A DNA stretch of 56,474 nt, from positions 626,277 through 682,750 of the forward strand of contig NW_003119428.1 in NCBI RefSeq assembly GCF_000003605.2, read 5' to 3'. A model generated the notes under the pieces. It worked only from the letters and a program-made list of their open reading frames with translations, was not told the DNA's origin and searched no databases. Made by a program: the position numbers and the translations under genes. Positions 13,101-23,600 of the stretch are shown here, in pieces (the stretch's first letter is position 1; every line of letters starts with the position of its first letter). The stretch comes from Saccoglossus kowalevskii (taxonomy: Eukaryota; Hemichordata; Enteropneusta; Harrimaniidae).

Positions 13101-16028
13101 AAATCTTCTTTATTACTAATTATTACTTGTGTTCTTGGTCTATTTTAGTTTCATTTGCAACTTACTCTGTAAACTTGACAAGGGCTTCACACAAACCGAC
13201 TGCTTTGATTTTGGTGTCAATTGAAGCATCTGGTGGATGGAAAAATAAAATCTTTTTGTGTTCCTGTAAAAAATAATAATGATAATTAACATAATTATAA
13301 TGTGCACACATAATGGTATTAATTAACACTGAAACGTAACAAATAACACGTAATAATATTACATAATATTTCAAATTCAAGGGTTAAAAAACGTAAAACC
13401 ATATTTATCCAAGATGATAATGCTACCATATTAGTTTCCAGTCAATTTACACAATAAATCATGATTGATGAGGAAAATAAGCTCTTAGACGCTCACTGAT
13501 TGATGCAATAGACCACAATCCCTCTGCTATAGCGAGGGCATTGCGAGCAGCCAAAAACACTTACAAACATGCTCTTTGGATAACATGTGTATATATAGAA
13601 GAGTATGGAAAAAATTCATATATACCCCAAAAGTTTGAAAATGGTGCATTTCCAGTCAATGGTTACTGCCATTTTGTTTGTTGTTTTACAAATTATGCAA
13701 AGCGAAACAGCTCACTTATGATAAAAAATCTTCAGAATGTTGTTCAATAATAAGGCAATTGTTTTCTGACAACAGACTGAAAAAATAACAATCTTGAATA
13801 GTGTTTTGTTTCATTTTGATCCATGGCAAAATATGAATCGTTCGTGGCACCTTGAATCCCGTTTAACTCGTGCGTGAACTAATACATTGATTTCCGCAGT
13901 TCACATGGTTTAGCGTTCTATGGTTACGTCAGTTTTATTTTTAGTGGGTCAATAAACTATTCAGCTCCACTTGCTCGCCAGGCATTGCTTGCTACATATA
14001 CTTATTAGACTTCAATTCACCAATCAATGGGCGATCTTAGTCTGTTCCCATGATTCATTACGCGAAGTTGACTGGAAACAAAAACTAAATTGGTGATTTT
14101 TTTTTCACTGCAAGGTCTCGCGCAATGCATGAAAAACGCAGATGTAACGTTTCATAGTTCAATGAGAGGGAAATATGGCGTTAGATACCCCTATTTCATC
14201 TAAACTGACCATCAACAAAGGTGTACAGCACATTATTAAGCATGGAAAAACCTGAAAAATAGTTTCGCATTTGTTGAATCCCTACGATGTTTCACCGCTA
14301 TGACCTTTGTTTGTCCTGTTTTTATGTTTGATTTCATGCATAACACGTGATATAGTAAATATCAGTAAATTAATCACATTTATGTTATTATCACTTGTAC
14401 GTTAGCCCCGAGTGTACAGTCCTGTAGGTTTGCCTCTTTCTGCTGATCATTCCCCTCCCCCAGTCCTGAGAAGTCATCTAGACATGATTGTAATCAGCCA
14501 AAACATAGATCGATCAATCTAGCGATCATAAATACCTTTCAGGTGGCCGAAAAACATAGTTTTGTTTATAAATACGTCAAGAACAAGATGTCAGCATATG
14601 TTTTCTGTTGACTGATAGAGTTTCTTTGGAAAATGTTGATTTGATCGATTCGAGTGCGGAATCTTCTGTAATTTTGCCTCAAGTTGTGGTATTTTGGATA
14701 GTTAGACATATCGACCTGATTATTTTTTTTTAGCTGCAAAGCTGAATGCCTCTTACAGCCGTTCTGAGAATTATTCGGACAGTCAGTTAGCAATATATGT
14801 TGGAACTTTGCAAAACACTTGGGTCTTTTCCAATCTAGACTTGATGGCGGCGTTGTATTGGCACGCCCACAATTGGAATCATTCCATTATCTTGCAAGAT
14901 GCGGGTAAAACGCTGTTTTCAAAACGACATTCGTTGATTACCATATATTAACAGGTTATATGTTGTATATGCATTCAAAGTGTTATTTTAAATTGTTATA
15001 ACCATCTGAGTCCACCTGACATAGCGTAATTTACAAAACAACTCCCAAGTGTTGAGTAACCCCAGGTATTAATGAACTTGTCGTTGGCAGGAAGGCTCAA
15101 AGTAAAGTTTCTTAGCGNNNNNNNNNNNNNNNNNNNNNNNNNNNNNNNNNNNNNNNNNNNNNNNNNNTCAAATCAAAAGTGCCTTCCTTGATCAAATCAC
15201 TTTTTCAACTGCAATTTGAAAATGACGGGGTATAACGACCGTTATTATATTTAGTCCATTTAGGTAACAGGTAAAACTGACTAAATTGAGCGAGGGGTTG
15301 ACATTTTTCGACAGATTTAAGCAACACCCAACTTCTGATGTTCAAAATTACTGAAAATAATTACAATATAATTATAAAAAATAAAGAATGGTTGCTGTAA
15401 ACGCACGCTAGATAATACTTACAATTCACCAAGCCGACAACCCCTATGAAATAGTAATCCCAAACGACACGCCCGTCACTCAAGTGGCGCCGACAAGTCC
15501 AGATTGGGCAAAGACCAAAGTGTTTTGCAAAGTTGCAAGTCATTTTGCTAACTGACTGTCCGAATAATTCTCAGAACGGCTGTAAATCGCCCGATACAGT
15601 GTTGAATCTCCGGTCTATACAACTTCTCGGGACTGTGGGGCACCAGGGTCGAATGATCAGGGGAAGGAGGCCAATCTACAGGACTGTACTCAGAGCTAAC
15701 TTGTTACGCCGACTGACTACGTGCGTAGCAGCTATTAGTACTTGAATGAATCCTTGCTACAACAACCCGATTTCAAATGGGTAACCCTTTGCATACAGCC
15801 ATGGAGCTGAAATAAGATTAGTTCTATGGTGTAAGCTTCCACATAGATTACTTGCATATGGAAAATTAGGAGATCAACGTTTTTAAGCACCGATCAAGAT
15901 CATAACAATAATTTACGAAAATATTAAAACATTAAAATTAATCTCACACTTACCTCGCCTTCCCTGGGCCCAAAATTCGAATTGTAAATAAAAAAATTGT
16001 ACAGCGTGATACAGCTTCTCGTTGCCAT
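1110..16028 (-). CDS. CCZ1: CCZ1, vacuolar fusion protein, subunit of the MON1-CCZ1 RAB7 exchange factor (15 coding exons)
   Basis: CCZ1 pairs with MON1 to activate RAB7 during early-to-late endosome and autophagosome maturation, at the cytosolic membrane face. Coding exons: 16028-15954, 13263-13166, 11396-11306, 10569-10447, 8867-8784, 8321-8191, 8023-7979, 7176-7095, 5918-5854, 5501-5390, 5238-5205, 4805-4694, 4344-4198, 2035-1908, 1165-1110. All have GT-AG borders and phases that join without a break, giving 460 residues (human CCZ1 is about 482). Recognisable stretches in order: YNFFIYNSNFGPREGE (longin start), ILFFHPPD, KAVGLCEALVKFT, EKDFWMVI, FLPLDKNTYLRIQ, KYTAFLYNDQLVWSGLEQDD, YVTGPPNL, YEELNLIVYR, LGPQLSSLASDISEQ, YIYFNHMNLAQK, CWVVGKKSDQREFYVVINQ, KNANLIEIN, and the end FNNIFFLD. 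The ATG at 16028 is the first after an in-frame stop. Introns hold most of the repeats between 1.2 and 15.9 kb. Identification is by family similarity recalled from human CCZ1. Confidence 0.96.
2130..3134 (+). mobile_element. Helentron/'pearl'-like non-autonomous element in the last-but-one CCZ1 intron
   Basis: About 1 kb between CCZ1 exons 13 and 14. The head reads AACAAGCAG...CTGAGATAGCTCCGCTGTTAG (TAGCTCC at 2156). The core is a ~157-bp tandem array. The tail (3061-3134) has a GAC-rich stretch and ends in the same AGCTCCGCT...AGCGGAGCT palindrome as positions 80-110. TAGCTCCGCTGT occurs at the head and, inverted, at the tail. No ORF is present. Non-coding ends with inverted motifs, a 3' palindrome and an internal ~160-bp tandem core match published descriptions of bivalve pearl/Helentron-associated elements; that assignment is inference. 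A related head is found at 55280-55500. Confidence 0.6.
2165..2990 (+). repeat. 157-bp tandem array, about 5 copies
   Basis: The marker TTAGAGAATT recurs at 2314, 2471, 2628, 2786 and 2943, so the period is 157 (one step is 158). Each unit reads through GAACAAATCTGAGAGAGGTC, TATATATGTAATATCAAAGC, a GGTTTTTAACAAGAAGTCG stretch and a CACTTTTTACCAAAAAT stretch. Divergence between neighbours is a few percent, with the outer copies most diverged. Confidence 0.9.
3477..3854 (+). other. Orphan 125-codon ORF antisense within a CCZ1 intron
   Basis: An ATG-initiated open frame of 125 codons lies between CCZ1 exons 13 and 14 on the opposite strand, ending just before a run of C. The predicted product is basic (many K and R), with no signal peptide, membrane segment or motif I recognise. 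In AT-rich intronic DNA an ORF of this length can arise by chance. No splice or expression evidence is visible. Confidence 0.15.
6475..6505. repeat. (CACT)n microsatellite
   Basis: An uninterrupted run of about seven CACT units in a CCZ1 intron (between coding exons 8 and 9). Confidence 0.95.
6760..6870 (+). repeat. Dispersed repeat with GTCAGAGATATGGC motif
   Basis: Contains TGTCAGAGATATGGCTCTAG, then ACAGCATT, AAATGGCCGCCAG and GGCCATCTTGA. The same order of blocks recurs several times at 9590-10260, so this is a member of an interspersed repeat family. No coding capacity is seen. Confidence 0.7.
7317..7565 (+). mobile_element. piggyBac-type MITE, copy 1
   Basis: About 249 bp in a CCZ1 intron. 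It starts ATAACCTTTTCACCACCAG (the first base of the TTAA decayed) and ends CTGGTGGTTAAAAGGGTTAA, so the ends are inverted copies of TTAACCCTTTNCACCACCAG. Ends beginning CC next to TTAA fit the TTAA target-site rule of piggyBac elements; that class call is inference. Copies 2 and 3 are at 12770-13011 and, inverted, 45668-45898. Confidence 0.65.
9070..9240 (+). repeat. 49-bp minisatellite, about 3.5 copies
   Basis: The marker CCAAAAGGTCACACATCCTG starts at 9071, 9120 and (with one change) 9169; a decayed fourth begins near 9218. The period is 49 bases. It lies in the CCZ1 intron between coding exons 4 and 5. Confidence 0.85.
9250..9436 (+). mobile_element. TACTGTAAAATAC MITE, copy 1
   Basis: The diverged 5' end is TACTGATACAATGTACTT, followed by the family's internal blocks (TTTTTGGGTGTTTTTGTATG, GATTTTTGACGAGTTGAATG, TTCACTGAAGCATCCCTTCA), ending AAATAACAGTA. 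The terminal inverted repeat is TACTGTAAAATACTTTATTTT. There is no coding capacity. The family has nine clear copies in this window. Confidence 0.75.
9590..10330 (+). repeat. Cluster of GTCAGAGATATGGC dispersed/tandem repeat units
   Basis: At least three diverged ~190-bp units, each with a TTTGAACATAATCAGTCAAA-type block, GTCAGAGATATGGCACTAGA, an AAAATGGC(T/C)GCCAG-type block, and CCATTTTGAATC. The cluster ends in GCATGCATGCATGGACACAC and TCCTCCTTTTCGGACTGTG. It probably belongs to one interspersed element family together with 6760-6870. Confidence 0.65.
12483..12655 (+). mobile_element. MITE related to the TACTGTAAAATAC family by its ends only
   Basis: Starts TACTGTAAAACCATTTATTT and ends TTGTATCTAACAGTA. 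The interior differs from the main family except for a block near the right end that resembles GTGAAAATAGCGAAATTA. No ORF. It lies in CCZ1 intron 2 (between coding exons 2 and 3). Confidence 0.45.
12708..12735. repeat. Perfect 13-bp palindrome (hairpin)
   Basis: CACCGTCCCTCAA (12708-12720), two bases CA, then its exact reverse complement TTGAGGGACGGTG (12723-12735). It lies between a MITE and a piggyBac-type MITE. It is GC-rich compared with its surroundings. No associated gene is seen. Confidence 0.9.
12770..13011 (+). mobile_element. piggyBac-type MITE, copy 2 (intact TTAA at both ends)
   Basis: 242 bp including TTAA at each end: TTAACCTTTTCACCAGCAG on the left and CTGGTGGTGTAAGGGTTAA on the right. 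The interior aligns throughout with copy 1 (shared blocks CTTATATTTTT, AATATTTCTGGAAAT, TTTTGGAGCCAACAGA, TTTTTGTCCCAATCTTCTGA, AAAGTGCAGACTATA). Non-coding. Confidence 0.75.
14753..14870 (-). repeat. Left arm of an inverted duplication flanking the first assembly gap
   Basis: About 117 bp whose reverse complement matches 15468-15585. The outermost 41 bases (14753-14793) are identical to 15545-15585 in reverse complement, and the rest is roughly 75-80% similar by eye. On the minus strand it ends AACGGCT|GTAAGAGG, which resembles a splice donor. It lies in CCZ1 intron 1. Confidence 0.8.
15118..15167. other. Assembly gap (50 N)
   Basis: A run of 50 N, probably a fixed-size placeholder, inside CCZ1 intron 1 and between the two arms of an inverted duplication. 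The true distance is unknown. Confidence 0.99.
15468..15585 (+). repeat. Right arm of the inverted duplication
   Basis: Plus-strand counterpart of 14753-14870. Both arms translate in the same frame to a shared peptide containing KCFAK and LLTDCPNNSQNGCK, with no indels between arms across that stretch. Neither arm is recognisable as a known protein. Confidence 0.8.
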
Positions 16029-16126
16029 GGAAAATATAGCTATCACGGGTGGAAACTGGCGTCAAAAAATAACAGAATATTGTTTTTAAGAGAGGGAGTA
16101 TTTTTCAAAGACATTATTTCATGGGG

Positions 16127-16137
16127 GCCGCCATTTT
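16127..16137 (-). promoter_or_regulatory. YY1-type motif in the CCZ1 promoter or 5' UTR
   Basis: The minus strand reads AAAATGGCGGC, a full match to the AANATGGCGGC consensus bound by YY1. It has the same orientation as CCZ1 and lies about 100 bases upstream of the CCZ1 ATG, the usual position near transcription starts. Function is inferred from motif and position only. Confidence 0.5.
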
Positions 16138-18394
16138 AAAATTATCATCACAGCCTGCTCGTTGATGGCGCTCTTCTGTGTTTACTTTTTCTCAATTTTA
16201 TTTTAAGCTTCTCTTACACACAGGCTGAGCAAAAGTGATAGTTTGTTTTTAACGTGACTTCCAAATAAAAAGGTAAAAACGAAAACAAAATATTTTAATA
16301 ATTATTTTAATAATTATTTTTTTCCTGTAAAAGGAAAAAACATTATTTTTTAAACTTCTGATAATCATCAGTGTCAGTTCCAATTGATGTATATCGTTAA
16401 GTTTCTTTATGATCACAGTTTTCATTAGTGCTGATCAGTTTATTTGGATTTGGAATCTGTGATTGGCCTATAATCTACCAAACTCATTACAGTGAATATC
16501 ATCAAGGCATCAAAATTTACAAAAAAAATCAAAATTATATTATGGTGTGCATGTCACTGTTACAACTGTATTACAATAAAAAAATCCAGAAAGCACACAT
16601 GTTTTTACGGGAAAAATAAAAAAATATTTAACATGTGTAATTTATTCTGTCGTCGCATAAAAAAAAAAAAAAAAAATAGTACACACAGTACAATGCACCA
16701 GATTGTTAAATCAGATTGACGTATGCCCAGCCACGTTAATTTGGAAACACGTGGTAAAATTGTTAAAGCTAACTATCAAAGAATTGTAGGTTTTTCTTTC
16801 AATAGGTTTGATGTAAAGCAGTAAGTTCTGCAAAGCAGATATTAGTTATAGAAAAAGTAAATGCCAAGCTCTTGGTAGAGAATATTTGTAATGTGATCGA
16901 TGTCAATTCTCATCGGTGGACGGACGTTTCGAATAAGGATGTTTTAGAAAAAATATACGAGACAAAGTTGGGCCATATTTAACATGCAAAGCTCAATTTT
17001 AATGTTGCCGATGTGATTAGGATGCATATAGGCATCGATGGTAAAATAATATATTATATTATACGAGTGACCCATTGCCAGAGCGTTATCTCTAATATAA
17101 TCTCTATTGAAGTTACATACAAACGACATCATTTATGAAACTATAAAATTTACAATCTTTTTATATTTACTTATCATATTGAAATGTATTTTAATAATAA
17201 TAATAGACAGTAATAATAGACTAGTATAAACATACATAACTTAATTTTGAAAGTCCTGTCATTTTTCATGTAACATGTAGATTAATCTAATATATAATAT
17301 TTATTTTAAGTTGTAAAATTAGAATGAATACAAAAATAGTAAGCCAAAACGGTATGGGATATGCGTAATCATCCCAGAAAGTCGAAACACAAACGGTAGA
17401 TATAGGCTCCATTATATATACGTGTATATATATAAATATATATATATAGCCGATTAACTTTTTTTTTATGATTTGTACTGGGGAAATGACCACTATGGAT
17501 TGTGAAAAAAAAGGATTTTGCGTATTGTTACATGGAGTGAGTGAATTTTCCCAGAAGTTGGAATTCGGCTTCATATTTGCATATCATGCATATATTCATG
17601 AAGTGTTGTTGAACACGTCTTCTGTTTTTTAACCGGATACACCTCCACAAAACCCGAGAATAATTGTTAAACAAAACAAAAATATTATAATTTCGTACAC
17701 ATATAGTGGTCATGATGCTCTGGTCCATTATTACAATAGTATCTCTCACCCCACTGGTAAATGGGATATTCCAGTGTGAGTGACGGTGAGACAGATGAAA
17801 TGGATCACCAGATGTCACTTGAAATATCATTTGCGACAATAAACTATCCTATTTTACTGATGTGATCAATTACACAAACTTCATTTTAAAATGAAACAAA
17901 AAATATAATAAAAACAAATATGAAATTCAATATGAAATTAAAGAAATACAAGTGTTTCCCTCAGAGTTATTATAAATATCTTGATAATGCCGTGACGCCA
18001 ACTCGATTCGTGCGTTCAAATGCTCAGCCGTATGGTTCGCAAATTAGCTGGCAATATTGCTGAGTTGGTGTTTCATTCATTATTGGAATAACAGTAATTA
18101 GATTGGTCTATGAAATAACATCAAAATGACGTCATTACTCACTACGCTCGTTGATTGGCTGGATCATGGAGCTAAAAAAAATCTTTTTTTTTTTAGCTCC
18201 ATGGCTGGATGGATTAAACTGCCATTGAAATTTATAAATAGTTGTAAAACATGTCATGAATAGGTTAGTTTATGTCGATAGTACGACTTCACCTATCAAC
18301 AACGAGTGCGGGCTGAGAGTTTTACATTTCATTCTTTCAGTCTGAACTACTCCCTCTTCGGTCCATTTTTGTAGGTTTCCAGCTTCTATCGGTG
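16138..18394. other. Intergenic region upstream of CCZ1, no gene supported
   Basis: AT-rich sequence with poly-A/T runs and a TATATA tract near 17415-17450. Several open frames of 60-103 codons occur here. None has homology I recognise, and they overlap each other on both strands. The promoters of CCZ1 and possibly MIF4GD should lie in this divergent interval (16.0-20.6 kb). Confidence 0.6.
18166..18202. repeat. Fold-back hairpin ATGGAGCTAAAA / TTTTAGCTCCAT
   Basis: ATGGAGCT followed by eight A, two bases TC, then a T run and AGCTCCAT. This makes a stem of about 16 pairs with almost no loop. It could be a collapsed MITE or two abutting transposon ends. Confidence 0.85.
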
Positions 18395-18510
18395 ATGGCG
18401 CTTTTTGGCATGACGTTTATGTACCACTTTCAGGACACGAGAGCATTGAACATCATTGACCTTTTACAGGTTGGTTGGTTGCATTCTAATAATACGTTTT
18501 ATTTTGTACA

Positions 18511-18842
18511 GTACACTGGTAGTACATGTAGTATCTGAATTCACATGTTGTGGCTCCAATACTAGGAACATCAGTCTGTGTATTCGTGCAAACGACGCAA
18601 CTGTAGATATCTTTGCGTTTGTAACTGGCAGACCCGATCGACGCACTGTCTGTCGACTGCGCGTTCAAAGAAAGTGGAAAGTGAACAGCTGCAACGATAT
18701 AACCATGCCGATTCATTACCATTTACATCATCTGTGGCAAGGTGCTCCTTTTATCATATTAGTGCTATTGGCTGTCTTTGCCTTCCTCTATTTTGCATAT
18801 TACAAGAAAACAGGTGGCGAAATCCGGTGCAAGAAACTGTAA
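18511..18842 (+). CDS. Possible orphan single-pass membrane protein (terminal part)
   Basis: An open frame ends at TAA 18840-18842. It is open from about 18450 but has no usable ATG before 18702, so a real product would need an upstream exon. A TTTTGTACAG acceptor-like site ends at 18511. The product has a Cys-rich region (TCCGSNTRNISLCIR, TVCRL, NSCND), one strong membrane segment (FIILVLLAVFAFLYFAYY) and a short basic tail (KKTGGEIRCKKL). This layout suggests a type I membrane protein, but I recognise no family. A second open frame from ATG 18395 overlaps its start. It could equally be a chance ORF. Confidence 0.25.
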
Positions 18843-18871
18843 CTTGTGGACTCGTCATCATTGAAGGTTGA

Positions 18872-20613
18872 CTGGACCGACAAGAGCTTATATTTTGATA
18901 CCGCCATCTGTTCATCGACTTGTGTATCGAGTGATCAGCAGATCCCGACAAAGGTAGTTTATATGTTATGTTATGTTGTGTTGTGAATGCATAATTTTAC
19001 ATATCTGACGTGTTTTCTGGTGTTTTGTTGTATAGTGACAATACAAACAAGGCGGGCTTTGACCTACACAAATGTACAGTTAACGCTAATTGTCAGAAGA
19101 TTTAGCCTCACTCGTGGTTACATGGTCTTATTTTTGATGATCCAGATTCACATATTATCCCTATCTCAAAAATATGATGAAAAGTTTTTATTTTAAACTT
19201 TTTAATAATTTTGGTCATATACTCTGGGTTTTCAAATCAGTGAAACAATACTAGTTTTACTACTTATGTGAAGCCTGACACACACGCCTCTCTATGGTAC
19301 AACGCGTATGCGATGTGAAGCGATGGCCTTAATTGGCTTTCTAAATGCTTCGTCATTTCTGATTTTCCCTATTGTGACAGTTGTGTTGAGTCATGTCGTA
19401 GATAGTGGTCAGCGGGATGGATTTACTATCGACAACAAACGCATTCCCTTCATTTTTATGAATATTTATAAATTCAAACTGAAATGAGAGGTTTCTATTG
19501 GACCATTTTCAACTGATTTTCAACTGGCTAGTTCGATTCAAGAAAATGGGTTTATTGTGTCAATGGTATCAGTGAATGATATGACCATATCACCTAGTTC
19601 ATCAGAGTCTGTTGATCTCAGTAGCGTCACATACTGAGCTAGTATTATCCATAAACCAAAGGTGATAAGACACATTTTATTGCACAACACGAAAAGTCAT
19701 AGTAACAATAAATAACTGCATATTGCAATGTGTGTGTGGGGTTTTAAAAAAAAAAAATACTGAAGTGTCATGTTACTGGTGGGTAGAACTCTCAGATCGA
19801 GTCTGAGCTCCATGTGAATTAATCAGGTGGAAATTTAAATTTTTTTTAAATACACAATGAGTCCAACAAATTAATAACTTCATTGTTTTGCTAATTGGGT
19901 TTTGTTTTTGGGATCCCCACTCCATAATGTCCTAGGGGAGTAAACGCGGAGTAGCATCAACACCTGACAAATGTTATTCTTTCATGTTTTTGCGTTCATC
20001 AGAACACACTTGTGCCGAAATCACATCCACATTTTTTTGTAGTTGACCTATTGGTAAACAAAATGAAAGTTCTGTGTATATATCTGATGGTATACTGTTA
20101 TGGTATTTATTATAAGTAATCATCATTCATGAGGTAAATTTTATGAATCAACTCATGGTCTATGTACTGTTCAAATTTTTTCATGACAAAAGTGTTTCTT
20201 GTTCTGTGGTGAATTATCTAATCAGTATAGATTGACATCCTCTTTCAAGATACTGAGACGTGAACTTACTTTTATACCAGACCATAGTTTTTGCTTGAAG
20301 AATCAGCTGTGCTTGCATCAAACTACACCGGTTTCTCTTAAACTCACCACAGAGGGCGTGATTTCGGCATATGCCATGTCTTCAGACACCAATTATGGCC
20401 AATGCTGAGTTGAATTACGGCTGTATTGGTGCTAAGATCTACCACACACTCAATGCTGGTGTTGCAGATTTTGATTTTTTCATGCAACTAACTCCCATAA
20501 TGCAAATACCATTCAAGAAAACTCTAGATTCTTCTCCCCACCCAAAATCCTATGAACGTACTATTACACAATAAAATGTATCACATTCTATCTAAATTAT
20601 AGAGATCAATAAA
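18872..20613. other. Interval between the orphan ORF and MIF4GD, no gene supported
   Basis: Unique-looking AT-rich sequence. An ATG-initiated 67-codon frame at 20371-20574 and a longer non-ATG frame before it have no recognisable content. The MIF4GD 5' UTR and promoter probably lie here, but no core promoter element is clear. Confidence 0.5.
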
Positions 20614-23600
20614 ATGGATCGGCCAAATTGGGAGAGTCCTGGTTTAGACATGGGCCATGGATTCGTAGAACAGATTAGAAGACGTCAGCACCGAAATCTT
20701 CAAGATAATCAGACCACTAAAAATGTTACAGTGCGCATGTCTCCAAGATGTAGATCTACCAAACCCACCATGAACTTCTATGTTCCCCCGGCAGGTAGTT
20801 TAGCAATGGCATCTTGTTTAGTAAATATACCCGTACTTATATACTGAATAAGTACGGTGCTAACCGTACGTTTCCCGATAATATTCTTACTGCTTGAAGT
20901 GCAGTCGCCTTAAAACCCAAATTGCAATATTTGCACAACAAGATGAAGGTATTTCTGTTTGATGTTTTAGACTAACAATTTCACTATAAGTTTGTAGATT
21001 CTAACCATATGTGAAACGAGCTATATGTTGATTGTAATAACACCAATAGTTTTTAATTAATTCATAATTAACAGACTATTATACCAATAATTATATATTA
21101 CTAATTGCACATTAATTTATGTTCAAGCATTAATTCAATGAAATAGCCAGTAAACAATTAGAGATAAGATGGTAGGCTTGGAATCATCTGTGATTCACAT
21201 TTGCGAAACCCTGGTTTTAAAAAAAAAATTTAAATGGAAAGTTCTGAGCATCAAATTTTTTGTGTTTTTAATGTTACATGTACATATACTAATAATTAAC
21301 CTCTAAATACAAACATGACCTTGACATAAAAATGAATTTTAGGGCACTGAGTGTTTACTGTCGTACAGGGTTGAAAAAGTTGTACAATATTTTATACTTA
21401 TCATTTATTTCATCATTGTTCATTGCTCCAACAACCCTATGCATGCTGGGTAATTTGGAAGCATTTGGAAAACAATGTAAAAGATGTATTTTACGCTTGT
21501 TGTATATGTTGCTATGGAACTATCAGTCATATCGAACGTGCGTGTGACAACCGCCTTTTAGTTTACAGTACTACTCGTATTTGTTTCACTTCATAACGCT
21601 GTACAGACTTTATCGTTCGTTAACCTCCAATTAATGTCTCTCTAACATTTTGACCCCTGCTCGTAGATGTTCGTGATGTAGACATATAAAATCAGCGGCC
21701 ATTTTTATTCAGTCTTTTCATATCTTGTCTTTGTGTTTTTATACCAGCCAGGAAATCAGAAGCCACGGCACAACCCCACAAGACTGAAGTTGAACAGAGT
21801 TCGTCATATCCTAGTCATGTCGTCATGACGAACCCTCTCCTCGACAAGTTCAAAATTGAGAAGTTTCCCGCCTATTTACAACCGTATATTATTCAAGCAT
21901 TGATAAGTAAGTATTTAATTTTTGTTGAAAATATGGAACAATCTAGTTACCATGGATTTCTACAATTCATTATATACTTTGTATCACTACTAATATTTGA
22001 ACCAAATATTATCATGCAGACCAGTGTTCTCCACAATCTAAAATACTGTAAAATACTTTATTTCACTTGGAATTAATTTTTAGCTATTTTCGCTAAAGGA
22101 ATGATTCAGTGAAAATAAAATCCGGCGAATATACATTATTTCTTATATTTTACATTCAACTAGTCAGAAATCACTGAAAATGAATTCCATACAAAACACC
22201 CAAAAAATGTTTTCAGCGAAAATTAATTCCAGCTAAAATAAAGTATTTTACAGTAGGTGACGAGTGACCTAATTTGCATACATTATTCAAGTATTTATAT
22301 TTGCAAAAATATATAATAATGATATTATAATTTGCAGTCATGGCAATCAGTATTGATATTTTATGCAATGCTCAGTTCAAAGTTGATGATTTATAACTGT
22401 TTAGCAAAGTACAAGAATATGCTATGTTCTCAAAAAATAAAGTGAAAGTATATGGAAAAGAAAACTAAAATATGTATTCAATTACAAACACTTGCGGTAA
22501 ACTCATCCAGCAACCATATTTTTTGTCACTTTTCGAATTCAGAACATAAACACCCAGAATGCACTGTTCCCCCATGCAATTTGAATGTTAAATCGTTACA
22601 TCAGTGGGTGGCCACCGACCTCTAAATGAGGTCATCTGTTTGCCTTTTCAATGCTGTTTCACGGTAAGATTTGATCGAACATTGTAAATAAGGCTAGATT
22701 TTTGGTTTTTGTTCAAGTTTACAAGCACTCAGAGGATCGATACGTGCTGGGAAATACTTTTAGCTGGAATGAATTTTGCTGACAGTTATCTGTGTTTGCT
22801 ATATTTTTAGATCCAGCAAAATTAGGTGCAAATGACATGTTACCAATTATGGGATATGTATGTAAATATTCCATTGATGAATGCCATTACACACTGACAG
22901 GATCTAAGCTATGTGCGGCTATTATACAGGTATGCTGACTACCTTGTTTGTCACTCTCACATAAATTTCACATTAATTGCAATCGTTGAGCAAAGGTACT
23001 GTAAATTGCTTAATTTTCGGGACTCGATAGAATTTGTGAAGATGAAATTTTGCAAGTGTTACTGACAGTCTATTGGTACAAACCAAGAAAAATTTGTACT
23101 GCTACAAAATTCTACTCTTTCACAAATGAAAATTTGTCTCCTGAAATTAAAGCACTTTACAGTTATTTCCTGTACTATGTTATTTCATAATTTCATAATT
23201 ATTTGATGGCATTTGTAACTGCATTGTAACTTTAATACAAGTTGTGTTTGTTCATTGCTCCTTAATGTTCTGCTTGTAAAATTAGACAGATTACGGCATA
23301 AGTCCATGAAATCATCAAAATCAGTCAAAATAAAATGGAACTTTATGTAATTTACCAATATTTACTATATGGTGCAGCCATCTTGAATTCTCCCAAAACA
23401 TAAAAAAAGATGGCCACCCCAATTTAGTAGATACAGTGTACACAATTTATTGTACACCAGCCAACTGTGATCAAAATAAATGTCAACCTACTCAGTGTTC
23501 TCCCCACATAGAACAAAGCATGGCGGCACCGCCATGCTTGGCGACCCGGCCGCCACGCTTGGGCTCGGACCGCCATGCTTACAACTTCACCGCCATGCTA

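Noticed and set aside
17287-17839. Two overlapping minus-strand ORFs of 95 and 103 codons upstream of CCZ1
   Set aside because: Low-complexity TA tracts, mutual overlap in different frames and no family resemblance.
20371-20574. A 67-codon ATG ORF just upstream of MIF4GD as an extra gene or exon
   Set aside because: No recognisable content, no supporting splice donor, and it ends in a stop before the MIF4GD start.
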